In this document: in pieces, positions 33,737 to 42,311 of the stretch
Numbering within the stretch: the stretch's first letter is position 1
How the letters are laid out: the number at the start of each line of letters is the position of its first letter
From: Halopseudomonas salina
Lineage (GTDB): Bacteria; Pseudomonadota; Gammaproteobacteria; Pseudomonadales; Pseudomonadaceae
NCBI RefSeq assembly: GCF_008641105.1
Contig: NZ_VTTI01000003.1
Span: forward strand, 270,981-334,980
DNA: 64,000 bases
Direction of reading: 5' to 3'
Notes under the pieces: generated by a model
The model's input: only the letters and a program-made list of their open reading frames with translations
Databases searched by the model: none
Told to the model about the DNA's origin: nothing
Position numbers and translations under genes: made by a program

Positions 33737-35827
33737 TTATGCCGCTACCACCTCCACAGTCACGCCGTTGAGCGCAGCGTTCCCGGTAACCGGGTCCAGG
33801 TAGCACTCATCGGTAAGGTCATTGGCGCTGACACCTGCGTGCTTAGTGGCTGTATCCTGCGATGTACCGGGGCGGTTATGGCCCCAACCATGGGGCAGAC
33901 TGACGACCCCGGCGAGCATTTCGTCGCTGGCGTTGACCATCACTGTGACCTCACCTACGCGGGAGCGCACCACCACCTGCTGGCCGTCAGCCAGGCCGCG
34001 ACGGGCAAGATCATCCGGGTGCATAAGCAATTGATCGCGCGGTTTGCCCTTTACCAGCCGTTGATAGTTGTGCATCCAGGAGTTGTTGCTGCGTACGTGT
34101 CGACGGCCGATCAGCCGTAATTCACCCTCACGCGGTCTCAGCTGGTCGATATCTGTGGCAAAGCGCTGTAAATCTTCGAGCATGGTTTGCGGTGCACACT
34201 CGATTTGACCACTGTCGGTTCTTAACCTGCTTAGCAGATTGGGCTTGAGTGGGCCCAGGTCAATTCCATGGGGATTCTGCTCCAAAACCTCGAGGCTTAA
34301 CCGATCGCCATAGGGGCCCGAACGCAGCCCTGCATCGATCATCTGGGCCGGCGGCATAGTCGCGCGTGCCTCTTGCCCTGTAACCCGTGCGAATGCCCTG
34401 CCCAGCCCGACAAAAATTTCCCAGTCATGCAGAGCGCCTTCGGGTTTGGACAGAATCGGTTGATTTATCCGCGTGACATTGCGCACCGCAAAGGTATTGA
34501 AGGTGATGTCGTAGTGATCGTGCTCAAGGGAGGACGTGGGTGGCAGGATGATATCGGCATGGCGAGTCGTTTCGTTGATGTACAGATCAACGCTCACCAT
34601 AAATTCCAGACTATCCAGGGCACGGTCGAGCTGACGACCGTTCGGCGTTGAGAGCACCGGGTTACCTGCGGAGGTCACCAGCGCGCGGATCTGCCCTTCC
34701 CCGGGGGTGAAAATTTCTTCGGCCAGTGCCGCAACCGGCAGCTCGCCATTGAATTCCGGCAGGTTGGATACTCGGCTGCGCCATTGATCGAAGTGGCCAG
34801 GCTTGCCTGACACCACATCAAAGGCCGGTTCGGTACACAGCGCTCCACCTGGCTGATCCAGGTTGCCGGTAACCAGGTTGATTATCTGGATCAACCATTG
34901 GCACAGGGTGCCGTAACGCTGCACCGAGACACCCATACGGCCATAGCAAACAGCACTCTGGGCCGCGGCAAAGTCACGTGCCAGCTGCCGGATTTGCCGG
35001 GCATCGATTCCGCAGTGCTCAGCCATGGCTTCAGCCGTAAAAGCGGCCACTGCAGCCTTTACCTCCTCCATGCCCACGGTGGCCTGAAGGGCCGGACTGG
35101 TTTTGCCCAGCCCTTCTTCAAATAGCGTATTGAGCAGCGCCAGTAAAAGCGCAGCATCAGTACCGGGCTGGATAAACAGATGTTCGCTGGCCTGCTCTGC
35201 TGTCTCGCTGCGTCGCGGATCCACCACAACCAGTTTCCCGCCGCGTGCCTTGAGGGCCTTGATGCGCTTACCCACATCGGGCACCGTCATGATGCTGCCA
35301 TTGGACGCCATCGGATTGGCACCCAGCATCAGGAAAAAATCAGTGTGGTCGATATCCGGAATGGGTATGGCGAGCATGTGACCATACATCCACAGGGAGA
35401 TCAGATGGTGCGGCAACTGGTCTACCGAGGTAGCGGAATACCGCTGCCGAGTGCGCAGTTGGCCGAGAAAGTAGTTACCGTGGGTCATGGACCCATAGTT
35501 GTGCACATTGGGATTGCCCATATACACGCCTACCGAGTTACGCCCGTGCTCCGCCTGAATCCCGGCGAGCCGCTCGGCGATCAGGTCAAAGGCTTCTTCC
35601 CAGCCGATCTGCTCCCAGGCGTCGCCCACTTTCTTGACTGGCATGCGTAGCCGCTGTGGGTCATTCTGGATATCCTGCAGGGCAATTGCCTTGGGGCAGA
35701 TATGGCCTCGGCTGAACGGATCCTGGGCGTCGCCCTTGATCGAGAGAATGCGATCCCCCTCGGTTTCAATAGCAAGGCCGCATATGGCCTCGCACAGGTG
35801 GCACGCACGGAAATGGGTAACAGGCAT
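33737..35827 (-). CDS. molybdopterin oxidoreductase with 4Fe-4S cluster
   Basis: The 696-residue protein starts with a cluster motif (CHLCEAICG at residues 9-17 and HICPKA near 43) and contains MopB-family cofactor motifs: GNPNVHN, GANPMASNGS, VVVDPRRSET, GNPVLST, PPTSSLEHDH and the C-terminal dinucleotide-binding domain with LPHGWGHNR. No Tat signal is seen, so it is cytoplasmic. At the molybdenum ligand region (SATSVDQLPHHL) no Cys or Sec is present. No partner subunits are adjacent. Related to formate dehydrogenase-like enzymes; substrate unknown. Confidence 0.88.
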   Translation of the reverse strand: MPVTHFRACHLCEAICGLAIETEGDRILSIKGDAQDPFSRGHICPKAIALQDIQNDPQRLRMPVKKVGDAWEQIGWEEAFDLIAERLAGIQAEHGRNSVGVYMGNPNVHNYGSMTHGNYFLGQLRTRQRYSATSVDQLPHHLISLWMYGHMLAIPIPDIDHTDFFLMLGANPMASNGSIMTVPDVGKRIKALKARGGKLVVVDPRRSETAEQASEHLFIQPGTDAALLLALLNTLFEEGLGKTSPALQATVGMEEVKAAVAAFTAEAMAEHCGIDARQIRQLARDFAAAQSAVCYGRMGVSVQRYGTLCQWLIQIINLVTGNLDQPGGALCTEPAFDVVSGKPGHFDQWRSRVSNLPEFNGELPVAALAEEIFTPGEGQIRALVTSAGNPVLSTPNGRQLDRALDSLEFMVSVDLYINETTRHADIILPPTSSLEHDHYDITFNTFAVRNVTRINQPILSKPEGALHDWEIFVGLGRAFARVTGQEARATMPPAQMIDAGLRSGPYGDRLSLEVLEQNPHGIDLGPLKPNLLSRLRTDSGQIECAPQTMLEDLQRFATDIDQLRPREGELRLIGRRHVRSNNSWMHNYQRLVKGKPRDQLLMHPDDLARRGLADGQQVVVRSRVGEVTVMVNASDEMLAGVVSLPHGWGHNRPGTSQDTATKHAGVSANDLTDECYLDPVTGNAALNGVTVEVVAA

Positions 35828-36088
35828 GAAGGTGTCTCTATTGTGAGATATTTTTAGCCCTCAACTCTAGGCCCAGCGGGATAGGGCGACAAGGGGCAAA
35901 ATACGTCAGCATTCATTGCCCTGATCTGCCGGAGCATCCATAGAGCTCCCATGGGTATTTGCCTTACAGCAGATTTTACCGATAAGATCAGCCCCTTCTA
36001 TTTTCGGGTTTGGCTTATATCGGGCCTTTGGGTCACGGTAGGGCTTTCTGTTTCCGGTTCCTGACCGGCCACTTTCCAGGTAGTAAAC

Positions 36089-36994
36089 ATGACTGTACGG
36101 CACTTTCTTTCGTTGATGGACTGCTCGCAGGCCGAGTTGATCGGACTGATCAAACGAGGCGTCGAACTCAAGTCGCTGCACCAGCAGGGCGTCATCTACG
36201 AGCCGTTGAAAAACCGTGTACTGGCGATGATTTTCGAAAAAGCATCAACGCGTACTCGCGTGTCCTTTGAGGCAGGCATGATTCAACTGGGCGGTCAGGC
36301 TATATTCCTGTCCCCGCGGGACACCCAGCTAGGCCGCGGTGAGCCGATCGAAGATAGTGCCCGGGTATTGTCCAGCATGTGCGATGCGGTGATGATCCGG
36401 ACCTTCGCCCATCAGGACCTGGAGACCTTCGCTCAATATTCCCGCGTACCGGTAATCAATGGACTTAGCGACGACCTGCACCCCTGCCAACTGTTGGCCG
36501 ATATGCAGACCTATCTGGAACATCGCGGCAGCATTCAGGGCAAGACAGTTGCCTGGGTCGGTGATGGCAATAACATGTGCAACACCTTCATCCAGGCGGC
36601 GATCCAGTTCGATTTCAATCTGCGGGTAGCATGTCCGGAGGGTTATGAACCGGATAAAGCGTTCCTTGACCAGGCAGGTGACAGGGTCACCGTGACCCGT
36701 GACCCGTTGGAAGCGGTGGCCGGCGCTCACCTGGTCAATACCGACGTCTGGGCATCCATGGGGCAGGAAGATGAAGCTCAAGCGCGCCTCAAGCGCTTCG
36801 CACCCTACCAGGTCACCCCGGCAATGCTCGATCACGCCGACGAGTCGGTATTGTTCATGCACTGCTTACCCGCCCACCGTGGCGAGGAAGTAAACGATCA
36901 GATCATGGAAGACCCGCGCAGCGTTGTTTGGCAACAGGCAGAAAACCGCCTGCACGCCCAGAAAGCCCTGGTGGAATTTCTGCTCGCCGACTGA
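36089..36994 (+). CDS. argF: ornithine carbamoyltransferase, anabolic
   Basis: The 301-residue enzyme converts ornithine and carbamoyl phosphate to citrulline in arginine synthesis. The carbamoyl phosphate site STRTR, the HPCQLLAD motif and the ornithine-site [10 protein letters not shown] are all intact. The length fits anabolic ArgF rather than the longer catabolic ArcB. CCAGG precedes the ATG by 8 nt. The 261 bp upstream separate it from the molybdopterin enzyme; no convincing ArgR box was recognised there. Confidence 0.95.
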   Translation: MTVRHFLSLMDCSQAELIGLIKRGVELKSLHQQGVIYEPLKNRVLAMIFEKASTRTRVSFEAGMIQLGGQAIFLSPRDTQLGRGEPIEDSARVLSSMCDAVMIRTFAHQDLETFAQYSRVPVINGLSDDLHPCQLLADMQTYLEHRGSIQGKTVAWVGDGNNMCNTFIQAAIQFDFNLRVACPEGYEPDKAFLDQAGDRVTVTRDPLEAVAGAHLVNTDVWASMGQEDEAQARLKRFAPYQVTPAMLDHADESVLFMHCLPAHRGEEVNDQIMEDPRSVVWQQAENRLHAQKALVEFLLAD

Positions 36995-37007
36995 TCCAGG
37001 AGTCACC

Positions 37008-38135
37008 ATGCCAGACACCCAAAGCATCGTTCTAGAGCTGAACCAGCTGGCTTGCGGCTACGCTGGTCAGCCCGTGGTAACAGGGCTTGATATCCATCTG
37101 CGCAATGGCGACATCGGCTGCCTGCTTGGCCCCTCCGGATGCGGCAAGACCACCATCTTGCGGGCGATCGCAGGCTTTGAGCTGGTTACCGGCGGTGAGA
37201 TCAAGTTGAACGGAGAACGGCTGTCCAGTCCGGGCAGGCACATTCCCCCCGAACAGCGCCGCATTGGCATGGTCTTCCAGGACTACGCTCTTTTCCCTCA
37301 CCTTACAGTGCACGACAACGTCGCCTTCGGGATCAATCGGCATCCCGAACGCAAGCGGATTGTCGAAGAGCTGCTGGACCTGGTGAAACTGACCCAGCTG
37401 GGTAAACGCTATCCCCATGAGTTGTCCGGCGGTCAACAACAGCGTGTAGCTCTGGCACGCGCGCTGGCCCCCGATCCCGAGCTGCTGCTGCTGGACGAAC
37501 CTTTCTCCAATCTGGACGGCGAGTTACGCCGCAGACTGTCCGGAGAGGTTCGCGATATTCTCAAGCAAAGGGGTATCAGCGCACTGCTGGTGACCCACGA
37601 TCAGAGCGAGGCATTTGCGGTCAGCGACCATGTGGGCGTCCTGCGCGACGGCAAGCTGCAGCAGTGGGACTCCCCCTATAACCTTTATCACGAGCCAGCG
37701 ACGCCCTTTGTTGCCAGCTTCATCGGCCAGGGCTATTTCATCCGCGGGCAATTGCTTTCACCGGATACGGTGCAGACCGAACTCGGGGTCATCCGCGGCA
37801 ACCGTGCCTACAAGCTACAGGCTGGCAGCGCAGTGGATGTGCTACTAAGGCCTGACGACATCGTCGGCCAGGATGACAGCCCGTTGAAGGCGAGTATCGT
37901 TGGCAAGACATTCCTCGGCGCCACGACGATGTACCGTCTGCAGTTGCCCACCGGCAGTATTCTCGAGGCTATTTTCCCCAGCCACGATGATCACCCGTTG
38001 GGAGAAAACGTCGGCATCCGCATTGCTGCCGATCACCTGGTGGTGTTTACCGCCCAGGGCAGCGTCAATGTGCATGCCCAGCTTCCCCTCGAGCAGATGC
38101 TCGACGCGGCCAAGCCGGACGCCGACGAGCGATAG
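37008..38135 (+). CDS. ABC transporter ATP-binding protein, FbpC-like
   Basis: The 375-residue ATPase has Walker A GPSGCGKTT near residue 44, Q-loop FQDYALFPH, signature LSGGQQQRVALARAL, Walker B LLLLDEPFSNLD and the switch histidine in VTHDQSEA. A C-terminal TOBE-type domain (about 275-375) places it among iron(III)/polyamine-type importers. It starts 13 nt after argF with AGGAG upstream. No permease or binding protein lies nearby; a similar orphan next to argF occurs in P. aeruginosa (PA3538). Substrate unknown. Confidence 0.9.
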   Translation: MPDTQSIVLELNQLACGYAGQPVVTGLDIHLRNGDIGCLLGPSGCGKTTILRAIAGFELVTGGEIKLNGERLSSPGRHIPPEQRRIGMVFQDYALFPHLTVHDNVAFGINRHPERKRIVEELLDLVKLTQLGKRYPHELSGGQQQRVALARALAPDPELLLLDEPFSNLDGELRRRLSGEVRDILKQRGISALLVTHDQSEAFAVSDHVGVLRDGKLQQWDSPYNLYHEPATPFVASFIGQGYFIRGQLLSPDTVQTELGVIRGNRAYKLQAGSAVDVLLRPDDIVGQDDSPLKASIVGKTFLGATTMYRLQLPTGSILEAIFPSHDDHPLGENVGIRIAADHLVVFTAQGSVNVHAQLPLEQMLDAAKPDADER

Positions 38136-38163
38136 CCTGACTATCGCCCGCGGCGCGCCTGCA

Positions 38164-39426
38164 TCAGGGTGCGGGGCGGTAGAGGATATTGCTAACAGTC
38201 CCGTGTACCACGCGTGAATGCCGGTAGTCGGTATTCTGCATCATGCCCAGTACGATAATGTCGTTGGCCGGATCAATCCAGGCCCAGGGGCCATGAATCC
38301 CCCACCACCAATAGGTGCCGACCGGCAGGTATTGCGCTTTCTCACTGTCGTTGACCACTGCCACGTTCAAGCCGAATTCATTGCCCGGCGCCCAGTCGGG
38401 ACCGGCAACGCCTGCCGGCAACTGGTTGCTGCGCATCATCTCGACGGTTTCAGGTTTGAGTAGCCGTACCCCGTCCAGCTCACCTTCATTCAACAGCATG
38501 CGGGCGAAGCGCAAATAGTCATCCATGGTTGAAACCAGACCGCCGCCGCCGTTGAGAAACGATGGTTTGCTCAACCAGGGCTCATTTGGGTACGGCTTGA
38601 GACTATCCTCGGTTGGCGTGTAGGAAACCGCAAACCGATCCTGCTTGCTCTCCGGCACATAAAATCCGGTATCCACCATTTTCAAGGGTGTGAAAATGCG
38701 TGTTTGCAGGAACTCGTCGAAGGGCATACCAGAAAAGACCTCAACCAGGCGCGCCTGAATATCCACCGCTACGCTGTAATGCCACTTCGTACCCGGCTGC
38801 TGACGCAGGGGCAAAGCGCCAAGCTTCGCGACCATTTCTGCCAGAGTGGAGTCGATATTCTGCAGGTCATTCTCGACATACAAGCGGTCGGTTTGCGACT
38901 CGGAGAAACGGCCATAGGTGAAGCCCGCAGTATGAGTCATCAACTCGCGGACAGTGACTGGATGATTCGCCGGCTCGGTGCGCAACTCGCCATCAGGGCC
39001 GTCGGCAATCTCGACTTGCAGACCCGCCAGCTCGGGCAGGTATTTTTCAACCGGATCGTCCAGGTTGAAGTGACCGGCCTCGTGCAGCATAAGTAATGCG
39101 GTACCGGTTATGGGCTTGGTCAGGGAAAAAATCTTGTAAATGGTGTCGTCAGTCAGCGGCTGTTGTTGCTCCACATTTAGGTAACCCGCCTGATCACGAT
39201 GGACGATCTGGTTACCCTGCCACACTAGCGTGGCGATGCCAGCAAGCTTCTCTTCAGCCACCTGAGCGTGCATGGCCTGCCCCATCATCTGCAAACGCGG
39301 AGTAGAAATCTGGTACTGCTCCGAGCTTTGCTCCTGAGCATGCAGTGGCATGGCCAGAGCGGCAATGCTTGCCGCAATCCCCACTACGGGAAGCAGCACA
39401 GTGCTGCGAAAAGATAGATGTCTCAT
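38164..39426 (-). CDS. secreted serine hydrolase, class C beta-lactamase family
   Basis: The 420-residue protein has a signal peptide (about 1-30, ending PLHA) and a penicillin-binding/beta-lactamase fold with the active-site SLTK at 101-104, the tyrosine motif YSV and a late HGPWAW segment in the place of KTG. It is probably a periplasmic or secreted esterase or D-Ala peptidase-like hydrolase; there is no direct evidence that it degrades beta-lactams. The ATG at 39426 has AGAGG 5 nt upstream; the longer frame upstream is rejected. Confidence 0.88.
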   Translation of the reverse strand: MRHLSFRSTVLLPVVGIAASIAALAMPLHAQEQSSEQYQISTPRLQMMGQAMHAQVAEEKLAGIATLVWQGNQIVHRDQAGYLNVEQQQPLTDDTIYKIFSLTKPITGTALLMLHEAGHFNLDDPVEKYLPELAGLQVEIADGPDGELRTEPANHPVTVRELMTHTAGFTYGRFSESQTDRLYVENDLQNIDSTLAEMVAKLGALPLRQQPGTKWHYSVAVDIQARLVEVFSGMPFDEFLQTRIFTPLKMVDTGFYVPESKQDRFAVSYTPTEDSLKPYPNEPWLSKPSFLNGGGGLVSTMDDYLRFARMLLNEGELDGVRLLKPETVEMMRSNQLPAGVAGPDWAPGNEFGLNVAVVNDSEKAQYLPVGTYWWWGIHGPWAWIDPANDIIVLGMMQNTDYRHSRVVHGTVSNILYRPAP

Positions 39427-39639
39427 CAAAACCTCTGCTGTTATCGATATTGTTGTGCACGCAACCCTTTCATCGAAGTTGCGATGGAAGCATATTCGTA
39501 AATTGTCTGGATATATAGCCACTAGTGGGATTCGATCACGCGCAAACGCACAAATTACACGTCCTGAAATGATCCGACACTTTGTAATGGACACCGGCAG
39601 GACTAGTCTGATGTGGAGATTCTTCAATCGGGAAATATC

Positions 39640-40164
39640 ATGAATCGCAGAACGCTTCTGACGGGCTTGTTGGCGTTGCCCGCATTACCCCTGCTGGTGC
39701 GCACCAGCTTTGCCCAGACCACCGGCAGTACGGAGCCCCTCATGCAGTTTGAACCGCTCGACAGACCCCACAGTTACTGGCGCGACAAGGTATCCGAACA
39801 GGCCTATGAAGTCCTGTTCGAGGAGTCCACGGAACGGCCCGGCAGCAGCCCGCTGGACAAGGTTTACGAGTCAGGCACTTATGTATGTGCGGCCTGCTAC
39901 CTGCCGCTGTTCGCAAGTGAACACAAGTTCGACAGCGGTACGGGCTGGCCTAGCTTCACTCAACCCATCGAAGGCCATATGGGTACCAAGCAGGACTACA
40001 GCATGATCTGGCCCCGCACCGAATACCATTGCGCCCGCTGCGGCGGTCATCAGGGCCATGTATTCAATGACGGGCCTCCACCAAGGGGGGAGCGCTGGTG
40101 TAATAATGGTGTCGCGCTTGATTTTGTGCCTGAGGGTGATGACCTGCCCGAATTGAGGGGTTGA
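39640..40164 (+). CDS. msrB: Tat-exported peptide methionine (R)-S-oxide reductase
   Basis: The 174-residue protein starts MNRRTLLTGLLALPALP, a twin-arginine signal, so it should act in the periplasm after folding. The MsrB domain follows, with zinc-binding pairs CAAC and CARC, FDSGTGWPSF and the catalytic cysteine in RWCNNGVALDF. The Tat export is unusual for MsrB and may reflect zinc loading in the cytoplasm. It overlaps or abuts msrA, which has its own export signal. Confidence 0.92.
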   Translation: MNRRTLLTGLLALPALPLLVRTSFAQTTGSTEPLMQFEPLDRPHSYWRDKVSEQAYEVLFEESTERPGSSPLDKVYESGTYVCAACYLPLFASEHKFDSGTGWPSFTQPIEGHMGTKQDYSMIWPRTEYHCARCGGHQGHVFNDGPPPRGERWCNNGVALDFVPEGDDLPELRG

Positions 40165-40166
40165 TA

Positions 40167-40793
40167 ATGCGTCGACTATTAATGGGAATGCTGCTCTTGG
40201 TCGGACTGGGACAGCAGGTCGCTTTGGCAAACCAGCCTGTACTGGCCTCAGACGGGCCGCAGGGAAGTGAAATGGCTGTGTTTGCAGGCGGCTGTTTCTG
40301 GTGCACCGAGGCGGATTTCGACAAGAAAACCGGCGTTCTTCTGACGCTTTCAGGCTACATTGCCGGCGACGCGCAAACGGCTAATTATGAGGCCGTGTCG
40401 TCAGGCAAGACCGACCACATCGAAGCCGTTGCGGTGTTCTACGATCCGGCTCAGATCGACTTCAAGTCTCTGGTGGATTACTACTGGCTGACAGTCGACC
40501 CACTGGATGCCGGTGGTCAGTTCTGTGATCGGGGCGCCCAGTACCGTACCGCGCTGTTTTACGGCAATGAGCAGGAAAAACAGATTATCGAGCAATCCAG
40601 AGAGAATGTTGCCGCCACTGACCGACTCGACAAGCCGATTGTGACAGACCTTCTGCCGAAGACAGCGTTCTACCCGGCCGAGGAATATCACCAGGACTAT
40701 TACCAGAAGAATCCTTTGCGCTATCGCTACTACCGCACCACCTGTGGCCGCGATGCACGCCTCGACGAGCTTTGGGGTGCGCAGCGTCAGTAA
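40167..40793 (+). CDS. msrA: exported peptide methionine (S)-S-oxide reductase
   Basis: The 208-residue enzyme has a hydrophobic N-terminal signal (about 1-22, ending ALA) and the MsrA active site GCFWCTEADF near residue 47, with YEAVSSGKTDHIEAV and the AEEYHQDYY motif. GAGGGG stands 6 nt before the ATG at 40167. With the Tat-exported MsrB two nucleotides upstream it gives reduction of both methionine sulfoxide epimers outside the cytoplasm. The periplasmic electron donor is not visible here. Confidence 0.92.
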   Translation: MRRLLMGMLLLVGLGQQVALANQPVLASDGPQGSEMAVFAGGCFWCTEADFDKKTGVLLTLSGYIAGDAQTANYEAVSSGKTDHIEAVAVFYDPAQIDFKSLVDYYWLTVDPLDAGGQFCDRGAQYRTALFYGNEQEKQIIEQSRENVAATDRLDKPIVTDLLPKTAFYPAEEYHQDYYQKNPLRYRYYRTTCGRDARLDELWGAQRQ

Positions 40794-40875
40794 ACCGGGC
40801 CTACCAGTTGGAATTAAGTCGCTCGGGCGTGATAATGGCGGGTATACAACACCCAGCCCGAGCGGAAACCATACG

Positions 40876-41355
40876 ATGCAGATCGCCAAGAATACGGTAG
40901 TGCAGTTTCACTACACCCTTTCAGACGCCACAGGTGTTCTGGAAAGCTCCCATGACCACCAGCCCGTACTTTATCTCCATGGCCAGCCCGGCCTGGTTGA
41001 GGGTCTGGTTGACGCTATGGAAGGTCATGCGACTGGCGACACCTTCAGCGTTGAACTACCCATGGACAAGGCCTACGGTCCGCGGGAAGAAAACGCGCTG
41101 CAGAAGGTTCAGGTCAAGCACCTGCATGGCGCCAAGAAATGGAAGCCTGGCATGGTAGCCATCATCCAGACCGAAGAAGGTCAGCGCCAGGTGACGGTAG
41201 TCAAGGTGGGGCTTTCACAGGCAACTGTAGACAGTAATCATCCGTTGGCTGGCAAGGACCTGACATTTGAAGTCGAAATCCTTTCAGTACGCGAAGCAAG
41301 CGAAGACGAGCTGGCCCACGGACATGCCCACGGGGATGGCGGGCACCAGCACTGA
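40876..41355 (+). CDS. slyD: FKBP-type peptidyl-prolyl isomerase SlyD
   Basis: The 159-residue chaperone and isomerase begins MQIAKNTVVQFHYTL and has the LYLHGQPGLVEGLVDAMEGH core and an IF domain (KAYGPREENALQKV). The C-terminus is histidine-rich (HGHAHGDGGHQH), able to bind nickel or copper. An in-frame start at 40744 is rejected because it adds sequence overlapping msrA. It sits after the msr pair but with 82 bp between, so it probably has its own promoter. Confidence 0.93.
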   Translation: MQIAKNTVVQFHYTLSDATGVLESSHDHQPVLYLHGQPGLVEGLVDAMEGHATGDTFSVELPMDKAYGPREENALQKVQVKHLHGAKKWKPGMVAIIQTEEGQRQVTVVKVGLSQATVDSNHPLAGKDLTFEVEILSVREASEDELAHGHAHGDGGHQH

Positions 41356-41458
41356 GAATCGGCAGCCAGGGTATTTCACGCATCCGCTAAACAATTGCGT
41401 AGCAAAATGCAAGAAAAAAGTGTAAAATGCCCGACTACTTTTATTCAGGCAGGTATTC

Positions 41459-41650
41459 ATGACAGCCAAACCCGCACCCAAAACCGCCCCAAGCAAACGC
41501 AAGGCCGACGCAGCAGTCGCCACCAGCAAGTCAATCGATAATCAGATCGACGCGTTTCTCGCCTCAGGCGGTGAAATCCAGAAGATCCCCAACGGCAAGA
41601 GCGGCCAGGTTTATGGCGCACCACGCCCAGGTCGCCCGGCCGCCAAATAG
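41459..41650 (+). CDS. small basic protein, conserved-looking
   Basis: This 63-residue protein has a lysine- and alanine-rich, disordered N-terminal half and a more ordered C-terminal half (SIDNQIDAFLASGGEIQKIPNG). GGCAGG lies 5-6 nt before the ATG. Similar short proteins with an xIDxxIxxFLxxGGxIxxIP pattern are common in Pseudomonas (remembered, not searched). The basic tail suggests nucleic acid binding. Function unknown. Confidence 0.7.
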   Translation: MTAKPAPKTAPSKRKADAAVATSKSIDNQIDAFLASGGEIQKIPNGKSGQVYGAPRPGRPAAK

Positions 41651-41792
41651 TTTCAACCCGTAGTATCGCCAGAGCCGGGCGCAAGCCTGGCAGGCAACCC
41701 CTTTCTACCCCTGCCCGCTGCCTCTGCCCCTGCAGCTATTTCAATTCTCATTGTTCGACGATACCTGGCGATGCCTGCCACGATTCAGGCCC

Positions 41793-42311
41793 CTAGCGTT
41801 GCTGCGATCCGATCATTTGCAGTTCGGCGTCATGCAGCGAAACCAGTAGTGCCGTGCCGTCATCAGCCACTTTGAACCCGCCCCACTGCGCCGCCTCAAA
41901 TTGCTCTCCCGTACCTTCCTGAAAGAAAAATGCGTTGGGACCAATCGAATAACCACCATCGATCCTGCGGATGCGCATACTGATTGTATCGCGCCCTCTG
42001 GCCGGGGTATCTCCTACTCCCGCAAAGTCCGCTCGGCGCTGCTCGTCTAGCGTGAAGTGGGCAAAGCTCGGCATCGTCTCGACATCCTTCGCCTCCGCCT
42101 CCGACAGCAAGCCCAGCTCGCCATCCGCTGCAAAGCGCAGCGCCATGTAATCACCCTGCATCAGTGACCTGGGGTCAACCGGGGCCAACTGGAGCAAAGC
42201 CAGCTCACCCTCCGCGAGCGTTTGCTCATGCCCTTGCACCGCCACCAGCGCAACGGCGACCACCAGAGCCCAGGCGGCAAAAATGGCGCCGCGCAATCTG
42301 TATCGACTCAT
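41793..42311 (-). CDS. GDYXXLXY domain membrane-anchored protein
   Basis: The 172-residue protein has one N-terminal membrane helix or signal anchor (about 9-26) and the motif GDYMALRF near residue 53 that names the GDYXXLXY family. The remainder is a beta-rich, probably periplasmic domain. The gene is the last of a minus-strand operon, its start overlapping the DUF4401 stop by 4 bp. Function of the family is unknown; its constant association with DUF2157/DUF4401 suggests a membrane complex. Confidence 0.88.
   Translation of the reverse strand: MSRYRLRGAIFAAWALVVAVALVAVQGHEQTLAEGELALLQLAPVDPRSLMQGDYMALRFAADGELGLLSEAEAKDVETMPSFAHFTLDEQRRADFAGVGDTPARGRDTISMRIRRIDGGYSIGPNAFFFQEGTGEQFEAAQWGGFKVADDGTALLVSLHDAELQMIGSQQR

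Noticed and set aside
35828..36088. ArgR box upstream of argF
   Set aside because: A TGTCGC-like string on the minus strand (near 35883-35892) lacks the AA expected after eight bases, so no operator is called.
36924..37007. N-terminal extension of the ABC ATPase overlapping argF
   Set aside because: AGGAG and an ATG at 37008 directly precede family-like sequence; the extension is out-of-frame argF sequence.
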